From an uncultured Paracoccaceae bacterium (GTDB lineage: Bacteria; Pseudomonadota; Alphaproteobacteria; Rhodobacterales; Rhodobacteraceae): DNA of 64,000 nt. The notes beneath the pieces were generated by a model. That model had not been told where the DNA came from. It worked only from the letters and a program-made list of their open reading frames with translations, and did no database searches. The translations under genes and the position numbers were made by a program. Positions within the stretch are counted from its first letter, which is position 1. Every line of letters begins with the position of its first letter. The DNA is taken from positions 56,766-120,765 of the forward strand of contig CALLAF010000031.1 in assembly GCA_938002605.1 (NCBI GenBank), written 5' to 3'. Positions 50,563 to 59,612 of this stretch are shown in pieces.

Positions 50563-51936
50563 ATGGCAGAGCAAACCGATATCTCCGAAGATGAAACCTT
50601 TGGTATCACCGATCGTCTGCTGGTCGATGTGCTTGCCGCGGTTGAGGCTAAGGACGCGCAGAGTGTTGATGCGCTGCTTGACCCGCTACACCCAGCCGAT
50701 ATTGCCCACCTGATTGAACAGATCGACGGTCGAGATCGCCGCGAATTGCTTGCGGTTTGGAAGGGCGGGCTTGACGGGGATACCCTATCAGAACTGCACG
50801 AAAGCCTGCGCGAAGAAGTCATCGAACAACTTGCGCCCGCCGAATTGGCCGACGCGGTGCGCGATCTGGAAAGCGATGATGTCGTCGATCTTGTCGAATA
50901 TCTGGGCGATGACCAGCAAGAGGCCGTGCTTGAGGCGCTTGACGCTGGTGATCGGGTGGTGGTCGAACAGGCGTTGTCCTACCCGGAAGAATCCGCCGGC
51001 CGGCATATGCAATCCGAATTGGTGCGCGTGCCTGAACATTGGTCAGTCGGTGAAACGATTGACTATATGCGTTCGGATATTGTGCTACCGGATCAGTTTT
51101 ACCATGTGATTATGGTTGATGCGCGGCTTAAGGCGGTTGGCTATGTCACGCTTGGCCGTATCCTAAGCCATGCGCGCGATACACCCTTGGTCGATTTGGT
51201 CGAAGATACATTCCGCACCTTTCATGTCACCCAAGACGTCGAAGACGTGGCCCAAGCCATCAATCACTACCACATGATCACGGCCCCCGTTGTCGATGAT
51301 GATGGGCGGATCGTCGGTGTGATTACGATTGATGATGCGATGGCTTTCTTGGAAGAAGAAGCCGAAGAAGATATTTTACGCCTTGCCGGTGTCGGTGAAG
51401 GGTCACTGTCTGACCGGGTTATTGAGACGACCAAACAGCGGTTTCCTTGGCTGGCCGTCAACCTCGTGACCGCTATTTTTGCGTCGTTGGTGATTTCATT
51501 GTTCGAAGATACGATTGCCGGGCTTGTTGCCTTGGCTGTACTGATGCCGATTGTTGCATCGATGGGGGGGAACGCAGGCACGCAATCTTTGACGGTGGCA
51601 GTGCGCGCGATTGCGACTCGCGATTTGACCGGTGCCAACGTCTGGCGGGTGATCAGGCGCGAGGTGCTAGTGGGGCTGATTAACGGGCTGATCTTTGCTG
51701 TCGTGATGGGTGTCGTCGGAGTTCTTTGGTTCGGTTCGCCGATGCTTGGCGCGGTGATTGGGGTAGCGATGGTGATCAATATGGTGATCGCCGGGCTTGC
51801 GGGTACTGTGATCCCTGTTTTGCTGGAACGCTTCCGCATTGACCCTGCCTTGGCCTCTGGTGCCTTTGTCACGACTGTCACTGATGTGGTTGGGTTCTTT
51901 GCCTTCCTTGGGCTTGCCGCGATGTGGTTGCTATGA
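50563..51936 (+). CDS. mgtE: Magnesium transporter MgtE
   Basis: 457 residues: an acidic N domain (about 1-130, DVLAAVEAKDAQSVDALLDPLHPADIAHLIEQ in outline), two CBS domains (about 135-255) and five membrane spans (about 285-455) with PIVASMGGNAGTQSLTVAVRAIA, the pore motif. It is a Mg2+-gated Mg2+ channel. GAGGGC precedes the ATG. The stop overlaps the next gene (ATGA). Confidence 0.95.
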   Translation: MAEQTDISEDETFGITDRLLVDVLAAVEAKDAQSVDALLDPLHPADIAHLIEQIDGRDRRELLAVWKGGLDGDTLSELHESLREEVIEQLAPAELADAVRDLESDDVVDLVEYLGDDQQEAVLEALDAGDRVVVEQALSYPEESAGRHMQSELVRVPEHWSVGETIDYMRSDIVLPDQFYHVIMVDARLKAVGYVTLGRILSHARDTPLVDLVEDTFRTFHVTQDVEDVAQAINHYHMITAPVVDDDGRIVGVITIDDAMAFLEEEAEEDILRLAGVGEGSLSDRVIETTKQRFPWLAVNLVTAIFASLVISLFEDTIAGLVALAVLMPIVASMGGNAGTQSLTVAVRAIATRDLTGANVWRVIRREVLVGLINGLIFAVVMGVVGVLWFGSPMLGAVIGVAMVINMVIAGLAGTVIPVLLERFRIDPALASGAFVTTVTDVVGFFAFLGLAAMWLL

Positions 51937-52484
51937 TGGATAAATCAGCCGCCCGCCAAGCCGCATTTGCACGGCGCAAAGCCGCACATGCAAACGCAAA
52001 AGCCAGCGCAGGATATCTGAGCGAAGTTCTGGCAGGCTACCGCGGTGTGCCGTTGGCGGGCTACATGCCGATGCGCACCGAAATAGACCCGCTGCCCGCA
52101 ATGGACGAAGCCGCCGCACATGGGCTTGTTGGCGTGCCCGTGATCATTGCAGATGGCCAGCCATTGCAGTTTCGGCTGTGGGAACCGGGCTGCGCGATGG
52201 TCAACGGGGCCTTTGGCGCGCAAATCCCTGAAACAGGGGCGTGGATGCAGCCCGAAATCGTGATCTTGCCGCTTGTCGCCTTTGACACGCATGGTGGGCG
52301 GCTGGGGTATGGCGGCGGGTTTTACGACCGGACTTTGGAGCAGTTGCGCGCCCAACGCCCGACAATGGCCATCGGATTTGCCTATGCGGCGCAAGAGGAT
52401 AGCGCATTGCCGCTAGAACCCACAGACCAACCGCTTGACCTGATCGTCACTGAAAAAGGTATCATTACGCCGGGTTCACGCTAA
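51933..52484 (+). CDS. 5-formyltetrahydrofolate cyclo-ligase
   Basis: 183 residues from ATG 51933, overlapping the mgtE stop. N-terminal ARQAAFARRKAAHA (phosphate-binding basic segment), MPMRTEIDPLP (substrate loop) and RLGYGGGFYDRTLEQL (the GGGFYDR motif) identify the family. It makes 5,10-methenyl-THF from 5-formyl-THF with ATP. The following LRR lipoprotein starts 34 nt later and may be co-transcribed. Confidence 0.93.
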   Translation: MMDKSAARQAAFARRKAAHANAKASAGYLSEVLAGYRGVPLAGYMPMRTEIDPLPAMDEAAAHGLVGVPVIIADGQPLQFRLWEPGCAMVNGAFGAQIPETGAWMQPEIVILPLVAFDTHGGRLGYGGGFYDRTLEQLRAQRPTMAIGFAYAAQEDSALPLEPTDQPLDLIVTEKGIITPGSR

Positions 52485-52517
52485 TATTGCAGCGTATTTA
52501 TGATGCGAGGATTTGAT

Positions 52518-53228
52518 ATGCGATATTTGACCCTATTGGGCGCGGTCCTATTTCTAGCCGCTTGCCAACCAGAAGAGACCGCCGAAATGCGCGCAGCACA
52601 ACGCGCCGAAGAGGCGATGGCGAAGGTTACGGAATGCGCTGCCGTGCAGTGTACGACGTTGGATTTAGACGGCACGGGCATCCCTGACTATACAGTGCTG
52701 AACGACATGACCCACCTCAAGGTGTTGATGATCAGCTACACGGATTTCAGTGATTTGAATGATATCGCCGGGCTGACAGGGCTTGAAGAATTGCACATCG
52801 GATCAACAAACGTGAACGATTTAACCCCGCTTTCTAACTTTCCGAACTTGCGGCTCCTGCATATCCAGAACACAGATTTCACGGATGCCGGCAGCCTGAC
52901 ATCGTTACGCAATCTTGAAGAACTGGCGATTGGCGGCAACAGCTTGACGGATATCGGCTTTGTGCGCAGCCTGCCGAAGCTCAAGAACTTTGATATTTCA
53001 AATTCTGATGTCGCCGATTTATCGCCGCTGCGCGGGCATCCCGCGCTTGAAACATTGGCGATGGAATATGCGCCCGTGACGGATCTGTCGCCATTGTTGC
53101 ATGTCAGAAAGCTACGCCAAGTTGGCGTGGTTGCCCCTTACATCCAAGATGAATTGACCGCACAATATGAACAACTGCGCGGTCGTGGCGTCATTGTGAA
53201 CTATGAACCCGTTCTGGTGATTTGCTAA
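52518..53228 (+). CDS. Leucine-rich-repeat lipoprotein (internalin-like)
   Basis: 236 residues from ATG 52518 (GAGGA upstream). MRYLTLLGAVLFLAAC has a lipobox. After a helical stretch, five to six LRR units of about 22 residues follow, for example LKVLMISYTDFSDLNDIAGL, LEELHIGSTNVNDLTPLSN, LRLLHIQNTDFTDAGSLTS and LEELAIGGNSLTDIGFVRS. The repeat form (LxxLxIxxTxVxDLxPL) is the SDS22/internalin type. It likely mediates protein contacts in the envelope. Its stop lies 3 nt from the convergent yebC stop. Confidence 0.88.
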   Translation: MRYLTLLGAVLFLAACQPEETAEMRAAQRAEEAMAKVTECAAVQCTTLDLDGTGIPDYTVLNDMTHLKVLMISYTDFSDLNDIAGLTGLEELHIGSTNVNDLTPLSNFPNLRLLHIQNTDFTDAGSLTSLRNLEELAIGGNSLTDIGFVRSLPKLKNFDISNSDVADLSPLRGHPALETLAMEYAPVTDLSPLLHVRKLRQVGVVAPYIQDELTAQYEQLRGRGVIVNYEPVLVIC

Positions 53229-53231
53229 CGG

Positions 53232-53981
53232 TTACGCTTCTGCAAAGGCCGCCATCACCTCGTCAGAGGCTTCGAAATTGGCGGTGACGCGTTGGATGTC
53301 GTCATCGTCTTCAAGCAGGTCGATCAGTTTCATCAATTTTGTCAGCCCTTCGACGTCCACTTCGGTGGTCATGTTGGGTTTCCAGATCAATTTGGTCGAT
53401 TCAGATTCGCCCAATTCGGCTTCAAGCGCGTTGGAGACATCGTTCAAATCCGTATCGGCGCAATAGATCACGTGGGATTCTTCGTCGCTTTGCACATCGT
53501 CCGCGCCCGCTTCAATCGCGGCCATCATGACGGTGTCGGCATCGCCCACAGATGCTGGGTAAACAACTTCGCCGGTGCGATCAAACATGAACCCAACGGA
53601 TCCGGTTTCGCCCAAGTTGCCACCGTTTTTCGAAAAGGTGGACCGCACGGTCGATGCGGTGCGGTTACGGTTGTCGGTCATCGCTTCGACGATCACGGCG
53701 ATGCCGCCGGGGCCGTAACCCTCATAGCGGATTTCATCATAGTTTTCGCCTTCGCCCGCCTGCGATTTCTTAATCGCGCGGTCGATCACATCCTTTGGCA
53801 CAGAATTAGATTTGGCTTCTTTGACAGCCATCCGTAGGCGCGGGTTATTATCGGGGTCTGGGTCGCCCATTTTTGCGGCCACGGTGATTTCTTTGGCAAG
53901 CTTTGAAAACAGCTTGGAGCGCAGTTTATCCTGACGCCCTTTGCGGTGCTGAATATTCGCCCATTTGGAGTGGCCAGCCAT
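53232..53981 (-). CDS. YebC/PmpR-family regulator / translation factor
   Basis: 249 residues, starting [20 protein letters not shown], the invariant YebC N terminus, followed by [28 protein letters not shown] and [23 protein letters not shown] in outline. YebC proteins bind DNA in some species and recent work ties them to ribosome function at difficult peptide stretches. Usually near ruvC/ruvA genes, which are not here. Single gene. Confidence 0.95.
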   Translation of the reverse strand: MAGHSKWANIQHRKGRQDKLRSKLFSKLAKEITVAAKMGDPDPDNNPRLRMAVKEAKSNSVPKDVIDRAIKKSQAGEGENYDEIRYEGYGPGGIAVIVEAMTDNRNRTASTVRSTFSKNGGNLGETGSVGFMFDRTGEVVYPASVGDADTVMMAAIEAGADDVQSDEESHVIYCADTDLNDVSNALEAELGESESTKLIWKPNMTTEVDVEGLTKLMKLIDLLEDDDDIQRVTANFEASDEVMAAFAEA

Positions 53982-54053
53982 TGGAAACCTCGTCTTTATC
54001 GATCTGAATTTGGGTCTCTATACGGCATCGGGACGGGGCCCCGCAACCCTTGG

Positions 54054-55835
54054 CTACAGCGGCCAGATATGGGGGATCACAAAGGAAACAATCGGTGCCA
54101 GCGACAGGTTCAGTGGGATGCCAAATTTAAGGAAATCCGCGAATTTATACCCACCCGGCCCATAGACAAGCGTATTGGTTTGGTAACCGATCGGCGTGGC
54201 AAAGCTCGCACTGGCGGCGACCATGACGGCAACAACTAAGGGCCGTGGATCAACGCCCAAAGCCCCCGCCAGCCCAATTGCAATCGGCGTCATCACGACC
54301 GCCACCGCGTTATTGGACACCAGCTCGGTCAATGTGGACGACAGCAGGTAAACCGCCAGTACGATGAAAAACGGCGGAAGCACCAACATCACCGGCGAAA
54401 GCGTATCCGCGATCATTGCCACCGCGCCAGAGCTTTGCAGCGCGGACCCAACCCCTAGCATTGCGAAAATCAACGCAAGCAACCGCCCGTCAATGGTTGA
54501 AAACGCTTCGTCGGCGTCAATGCAGCCGGTCGCAAGCACAAGCGTGACACCGATCATCGCGAGCATAAGGATCGGCGCGATACCCATCGCCGCAAGCGCG
54601 ACAACGGCCAATAAAACCCCAATCGCAATCGGTGCGTGGCGGCGGCGATAGGCGCGCTGCGACGGCTTAGACACATCGCCAAGGTTCATATCTTCGGCGA
54701 GGCGCTGGATGTCTTCGGGCGCCCCTTCCAAAAGCAAAGTATCCCCGACGCGCACAATCATATCTTCAAGCTGCTGCCCAAGATTGGTGTCACGCCGGTG
54801 CACCGCCAACGTATAGACGGCATAGCGCCGGCGCAGCCGCAATGTGCCCAACCGACGCCCAACCATCTTACAGTTCGGGGTAATCAAAACCTCGACCGTG
54901 GTGGTTTCCACCGCAGAAAGCTGATCGACGCGGCGCAGGTCTTTGGTGGCTTGCAGGGACAAAAGTTCTGCCATCGCGGTGCGCAACACAACGCGGTCAC
55001 CGACCTTTAGCGATACGTCTTTGAGGTTGCGGCGCAACGATGTATCGCCGCGCACCACGTCAATCAGGCGCACGCCTTCGCGCTTGAATAGCTGAACCCC
55101 GGTGACATCGCGTCCGATCAGGTTACTGTCGGGCGGGATCACAGCTTCGGAGAAGAACCGCATTTTAGATCGGTCTGACAACATCGTTGCCATGCTGGTG
55201 CGATCCGGCAAAAGCCGGGGGCCAGCAAAATAGAGATAGGCGAACGTCCAAGCAACAACCACAAGACCAACAGGCAAGATTTCGATGATACCAAAAGGTT
55301 CCATCCCGGATGATCGTGCGACCCCATCGACCAAAAGGTTGGTTGAGGTCCCGAGAAGGGTCATCGTCCCGCCCACAATCGCGGCATATGATAGCGGGAT
55401 TAACAATTTTGACGCAGATGTGCCCAAGGTGCGCGCGAGCTGCACAAAAACCGGGATCATGACGACCACAAGCGGGGTATTGTTCATGATCGCGCTGGCA
55501 AAGGCTACGAAAATCAGGCTGCCGCCAATGGCGCGGGCTGGGCTGATCTTAGCCTGTTTTTCAACCACTTGGGTCATTGCATTCAGCGCACCTGTGCGTA
55601 CGAGCGCGCCCACGATGATAAACATCGCCGCGATGGTCCAAGGCGCGGGGTTTGCTAGAACGGCCACCGCGCTTTCATAAGGAAGTACCCCTGAAATCAA
55701 CAAAATCGAGACGCCGATCATCGCGACAACTTCGGTCGGATAGGCCTCGCGTAGGAACATGATGAACATGCCCACGACGACAACCATCGTGAGAACTGCA
55801 GATTGCCCTTGGCTAAGAAGAATAAAATTACTCAT
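54054..55835 (-). CDS. SLC13/DASS-type permease with two RCK_C domains
   Basis: 593 residues. About five N-terminal spans (FIMFLREAYPTEVVAMIGVSILLISG; MNNTPLVVVMIPVFVQLARTLG), then two soluble TrkA-C/RCK_C domains (about 215-290 and 305-385), then the second membrane half with LTELVSNNAVAVVMTPIAIGLAGALGVDP, the DASS SNT-like signature. Such proteins are annotated as sulfate/anion:Na+ symporters; substrate is not certain. ATG 55835. Confidence 0.9.
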   Translation of the reverse strand: MSNFILLSQGQSAVLTMVVVVGMFIMFLREAYPTEVVAMIGVSILLISGVLPYESAVAVLANPAPWTIAAMFIIVGALVRTGALNAMTQVVEKQAKISPARAIGGSLIFVAFASAIMNNTPLVVVMIPVFVQLARTLGTSASKLLIPLSYAAIVGGTMTLLGTSTNLLVDGVARSSGMEPFGIIEILPVGLVVVAWTFAYLYFAGPRLLPDRTSMATMLSDRSKMRFFSEAVIPPDSNLIGRDVTGVQLFKREGVRLIDVVRGDTSLRRNLKDVSLKVGDRVVLRTAMAELLSLQATKDLRRVDQLSAVETTTVEVLITPNCKMVGRRLGTLRLRRRYAVYTLAVHRRDTNLGQQLEDMIVRVGDTLLLEGAPEDIQRLAEDMNLGDVSKPSQRAYRRRHAPIAIGVLLAVVALAAMGIAPILMLAMIGVTLVLATGCIDADEAFSTIDGRLLALIFAMLGVGSALQSSGAVAMIADTLSPVMLVLPPFFIVLAVYLLSSTLTELVSNNAVAVVMTPIAIGLAGALGVDPRPLVVAVMVAASASFATPIGYQTNTLVYGPGGYKFADFLKFGIPLNLSLAPIVSFVIPHIWPL

Positions 55836-55883
55836 GCATTACAGTCTTGCGGGTTGACGCGCGCGGCGCAAGCGTTTGCGCAT

Positions 55884-56699
55884 TTAGACAGGGCCAGATT
55901 GTGCGAGCCGCCCACCCTGACGCACCATTTCTACGCGGGTTGCCTTGCCTGTGCGATCATCGGTTTCGACGTACAGTCCGGATAGGGTCGCATCGCCCGC
56001 TGCTGGGGTGAACCGGGTCTTAGGCATGCCGGTAATAAAGCGGCGCATCGGTTCTGCTTTTTCCATACCGATCACTGAATTATAATCGCCGCACATGCCC
56101 GCATCAGACAGATAAGCAGTGCCACCCGGCAAGATCATCGCATCAGCCGTGGGGACATGGGTATGGGTGCCGACCACAATGCTTGCGCGGCCATCACAAA
56201 AATGCCCAGTGGCCATTTTTTCTGATGTAGCTTCGCAGTGGATATCAACTAGGCTTGCGTTGACCTGACCACCCATCGGGAATTGTTTAAGAACACTATC
56301 AAGCGCTGAAAACGGATCATCAAAAGGGCGTTTCATAAAGACTTGCCCCAAGACTTGAGCGACCAAAATTTTGCGCCCACCCGGTGCATTGAACACGCGC
56401 GCACCCACGCCCGGCGCTGATTTAGAGAAATTCAGCGGGCGGATGATGCGCGGTTCATTTGCGATGAACGTCAGCATGTCCTTTTGGTCAAACGCATGAT
56501 CACCCAGGGTGACCACATCGGCCCCCGCATCAAAGATGATTTTGGCGTGATCCCCCGAGAGCCCCATGCCCGCAGTCGCGTTTTCGCCGTTCACGATAAC
56601 GAAATCGAGATTCCATTCTGTCCGCAAGCGCGGCAGGTCGTTGGTAATTGCGGCGCGGCCTGCGCGGCCCATCACGTCGCCAAGGAAAAGTATTTTCAT
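55884..56699 (-). CDS. YmdB-type metallophosphoesterase (TIGR00282 family)
   Basis: 271 residues. MKILFLGDVMGRAGR supplies the first Asp, FVIVNGENATAGMGLS the Glu-Asn, VVTLGDHAFDQKDML the histidine loop and VGTHTHVPTADAMIL the C-terminal His pair. It is related to Bacillus YmdB, a 2',3'-cyclic nucleotide phosphodiesterase and biofilm regulator. The GNHxxD loop reads GDHAFD here, an Asn-to-Asp change at a metal-ligand position; the same may be normal in alphaproteobacteria. Confidence 0.9.
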   Translation of the reverse strand: MKILFLGDVMGRAGRAAITNDLPRLRTEWNLDFVIVNGENATAGMGLSGDHAKIIFDAGADVVTLGDHAFDQKDMLTFIANEPRIIRPLNFSKSAPGVGARVFNAPGGRKILVAQVLGQVFMKRPFDDPFSALDSVLKQFPMGGQVNASLVDIHCEATSEKMATGHFCDGRASIVVGTHTHVPTADAMILPGGTAYLSDAGMCGDYNSVIGMEKAEPMRRFITGMPKTRFTPAAGDATLSGLYVETDDRTGKATRVEMVRQGGRLAQSGPV

Positions 56700-56805
56700 G
56701 CACTCTTTGTTATGCGGATCGCGACGGTTCCACCAGATAATTTTTTGTTAAAAATCATTGCGGTCCCTTATTGCCATTACCCCACCAAGCTGCGACGCAG
56801 ATGTA

Positions 56806-57708
56806 ATGGAAAAACCAACACAATCACGCCCGTTGATCGGGGTTAGCTGGATGATTTTTACCGGGGTGATGTTTGTCGGCGTCACGGCCGTTGTTAAACA
56901 TGTAGGCAGTGATTTACCTGCGGCCCAAACGGCATTTTTGCGGTTTCTCCTAGGTTCCGTGTTCGTCATACCGATGATCAAGCCGATTTTGGACGCGCAT
57001 TTGACTCGCCGTCAGATCAAATTTTTTGCTCTGCGTGGTCTAGTCCATACCATTGCGACGATCCTGTGGTTTTATGCGATGGCACGCATTTCCATCGCCG
57101 AAGTGACCGCGATGAATTACTTGTCGCCGGTCTATTTGTCGATTGGGGCGGCGCTTTTCTTAGGCGAACCTCTCCCGCCGCGCCGTTTGGCCGCGGTCAT
57201 CGTGGCGCTGATCGGTGCGCTGATCATCTTGCGCCCTGGTATTAAGGAGATTGAGCCGGGACATTTAGCGATGCTGGGTACGGCGGTCTTTTTTGCAATT
57301 GGGCATTTGATCGCAAAACAGCTATCGGGCGAAGTATCTGCTGCTGTGATTGTAGGAATGCTATCAATTACTGTGGCCATAGGGCTTGCGCCAGCGGCAT
57401 TGGCGGTTTGGGTAACGCCAACATTGGCGCAGCTTGGTTGGTTGTTTTTGGTCGCCTGTTTTGCGACGGCTGGGCATTATGCGATGACACTTGCCTTTGC
57501 AGCCGCCCCGCTGGCGGTGACACAGCCTGTGACATTCCTCCAACTGGTTTGGGCCGTCCTTTTAGGCGCCGTGGTTTTTGGAGAGGCCGTAGACGGCTGG
57601 GTGGTCTTTGGTGGCTCTGTGATTATGGCCTCCGTTAGCTTTATCACATGGCGCGAAGCCGTCGCGCGCAGACAGGTCGCCCCAACCCCACACGCGACCA
57701 AAGTGTGA
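56806..57708 (+). CDS. DMT/EamA-family transporter
   Basis: 300 residues from ATG 56806 (an in-frame ATG or other start at 56758 would add 16 polar residues). Ten spans in two EamA repeats: ITEVTAMNYLSPVYLSIGAALFLGEPLPPRR-like AEVTAMNYLSPVYLSIGAAL ends repeat 1 and AVTQPVTFLQLVWAVLLGAVVFGE ends repeat 2, which is the RarD/SAM-transporter style. Substrate unknown. Convergent with choV; stops are 1 nt apart. Confidence 0.9.
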   Translation: MEKPTQSRPLIGVSWMIFTGVMFVGVTAVVKHVGSDLPAAQTAFLRFLLGSVFVIPMIKPILDAHLTRRQIKFFALRGLVHTIATILWFYAMARISIAEVTAMNYLSPVYLSIGAALFLGEPLPPRRLAAVIVALIGALIILRPGIKEIEPGHLAMLGTAVFFAIGHLIAKQLSGEVSAAVIVGMLSITVAIGLAPAALAVWVTPTLAQLGWLFLVACFATAGHYAMTLAFAAAPLAVTQPVTFLQLVWAVLLGAVVFGEAVDGWVVFGGSVIMASVSFITWREAVARRQVAPTPHATKV

Positions 57709-57709
57709 T

Positions 57710-58723
57710 TTATGTCGTCTGAGGGGCGAGCCGCGCAAGCAGTGATTCTTGCGTGATCTGCCCAACAGGTGCCCCGTTTTGCGTGACCTGCAATGCACTT
57801 GCATCAATCTGCGTGATAATGCTGTTTACCGGTGTCTCAATGTCGACCTCGGGGCCGTCGCAGGCCCCGTCGATCATCACATCACGCGCCGTCAGCACAC
57901 CAAGCGGGTTCATATGGGCGACAAATTCGGCGACATAGTCGTTGACCGGATTGGTGAAAATATCGCGCGGCGTGCCGCATTGCACAATGCGCCCACCTTC
58001 CATAATCGCAATGCGATTGCCGATCTTAAAGGCTTCATCAAGATCATGGCTGACAAAGACAATCGTACGATTGCGGTCACGTTGCAGGTCTAGCAGTTCG
58101 TCTTGCAGCTTTGTGCGGATGAGCGGGTCAAGTGCCGAAAACGGCTCGTCCATCAGCAAGATGGGCGCATCCGTGGCAAAGGCCCGAGCAAGCCCCACGC
58201 GCTGCTGCATCCCGCCCGATAATTCGCCGACAAGCGCGTCAGCGCGGTCATCAAGACCGACCAGCGCCAGTTCTTCGGTCACGCGTTGATTGCGTGTCGC
58301 TTTGTCTTGTCCAGCCAGTTCCAAACCCAGCCCAACATTATCGCGCACGGTGCGCCACGGCAGCAAACCAAATTGCTGAAATACCATCGCCACATCGTGC
58401 AGACGCAGCGCGCGCAGGGTGCTTTTGTCGGCATTTGTGACAGATGTCATGCCTTCTGAGGTTTTTATGCGCACATCACCGCGCGCCACCGGGTTCAGCC
58501 CGTTTACCGCGCGTAAAAGCGTGGATTTCCCGGACCCTGATAAGCCCATCAGGACAAGAATCTCGCCTTCTTCAACATTCAGCGAACAATTGTGCACGCC
58601 TAGGATTTGATCGGTTGCAGCGCGCACCTCGGCGCGGTCTTGGCCCTTGTCCATTAGGGGCAGGGCAGTCTCTGGTTTATCGCCAAAGACGATCGAAACA
58701 TTATCAAATTCTACAGCGCTCAT
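57710..58723 (-). CDS. choV: Choline ABC transporter ATP-binding protein
   Basis: 337 residues. Walker A LMGLSGSGKSTLLRAVNGL near residue 60, signature ELSGGMQQRVGLARA, Walker B ILLMDEPFSALDPL, switch FVSHDLDEA. The C-terminal 70 residues form a partial CBS-like regulatory tail, as in OpuAA/ProV/ChoV. It energises choline uptake. Overlaps choW by 4 nt. Named by linkage to choX/choW and the bet genes. Confidence 0.92.
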   Translation of the reverse strand: MSAVEFDNVSIVFGDKPETALPLMDKGQDRAEVRAATDQILGVHNCSLNVEEGEILVLMGLSGSGKSTLLRAVNGLNPVARGDVRIKTSEGMTSVTNADKSTLRALRLHDVAMVFQQFGLLPWRTVRDNVGLGLELAGQDKATRNQRVTEELALVGLDDRADALVGELSGGMQQRVGLARAFATDAPILLMDEPFSALDPLIRTKLQDELLDLQRDRNRTIVFVSHDLDEAFKIGNRIAIMEGGRIVQCGTPRDIFTNPVNDYVAEFVAHMNPLGVLTARDVMIDGACDGPEVDIETPVNSIITQIDASALQVTQNGAPVGQITQESLLARLAPQTT

Positions 58724-59553
58724 TGTGTTTTCACCCGCAACATCCGGTCAAGCATGATGGCGACAGCCACGATGACAAATCCTGATTCAAATCCAAGGCC
58801 AGAGTCGTTGCGTCCTAAGGCCTGTACTACAGGTTTGCCCAATCCGTTTGCGCCAACATAGGCCGAGATCACCACCATCGACAGCGACAGCATGATGACT
58901 TGGTTCAAGCCCGCCATGATCTGCGGTACAGCATAGGGGAGTTCAACCTTCCAAAGCCGTTGTGTAGCCGTTGCGCCGAACGATTCTGCTGCTTCAAGCA
59001 ATGGCGTTGGCGTATTAGACACGCCAAGGTATGTCAGGCGAATGGGTGCAGGCAGTACAAAAATCACTGTCGCGAACAGGCCTGGCACCATGCCGAGGCC
59101 GAAAAAGACGATAGCTGGGATCAAATAAACGAATGCGGGGAGCGTTTGCATCAGGTCCAATGCCGGGCTGCAGGCTTGGTACAGCTTTGGCCGGTGGGCA
59201 AAAAATATACCCAGCGGCACGCCAATCCCCATGCACACGACACATGACGATAGCACTAGCGCGAGGCTATCGGTGGTTTCTTCCCAATATCCTTGGTTGA
59301 CGACAAACAGCAAACAAAACAGGACGAGTAGGCAGACTTTCCAAGATTTTTGGAGCACCCAAGTTAGGGCGACAAACAAAGCGATAATGACAAAAACCGG
59401 TGGCGTTTGCAGGCACCAGACGATCCCGTCGATCATCCAATCTAACCCGTCGCTGAGCGTATCAAAGAACGCGCGCCCATAGGTTTTTAACCAATCCACC
59501 GCAGCCTCGGCCCAGTCACCAACCGGTATCTTGTGTTCTGTCAGCCAGTTCAT
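58720..59553 (-). CDS. choW: Choline ABC transporter permease
   Basis: 277 residues of the ProW/OpuAB family: a soluble N terminus of about 50 residues, then six spans. PLGIFFAHRPKLYQACSPALDLMQTLPAFVYLIPAIVFFGLG in outline and the coupling motif EAAESFGATATQRLWKVELPYAVPQIMAGLNQ identify it. It forms the inner membrane path for choline. It follows choX across a 59-nt gap containing a hairpin with a short T-run. Confidence 0.93.
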   Translation of the reverse strand: MNWLTEHKIPVGDWAEAAVDWLKTYGRAFFDTLSDGLDWMIDGIVWCLQTPPVFVIIALFVALTWVLQKSWKVCLLVLFCLLFVVNQGYWEETTDSLALVLSSCVVCMGIGVPLGIFFAHRPKLYQACSPALDLMQTLPAFVYLIPAIVFFGLGMVPGLFATVIFVLPAPIRLTYLGVSNTPTPLLEAAESFGATATQRLWKVELPYAVPQIMAGLNQVIMLSLSMVVISAYVGANGLGKPVVQALGRNDSGLGFESGFVIVAVAIMLDRMLRVKTQ

Positions 59554-59574
59554 CTTTGTCCCTTTGTCCGAATG

Positions 59575-59601
59575 AAAAGGGGACCGCGTGATGCGATCCC
59601 C
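59575..59601 (-). terminator. Attenuator-like hairpin between choX and choW
   Basis: On the minus strand GGGGATCGC, loop ATCAC, GCGGTCCCC (9-bp stem with one T-G pair) is followed by TTTTC. It lies 12 nt after the choX stop. The short T-run suggests partial termination or mRNA 3' end protection, giving more binding protein than permease. Confidence 0.6.
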
Positions 59602-59612
59602 CTGACCCGATC

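Noticed and set aside
50463..50822. Long N-terminal extension of guanine deaminase
   Set aside because: It is antisense to the mgtE coding region, Ser/Arg-rich, and the conserved GuaD sequence begins at 50462.
51267..51881. 204-residue Thr/Ile-rich frame antisense to mgtE
   Set aside because: Composition is a mirror of mgtE membrane segments, with no ribosome site and no known family.
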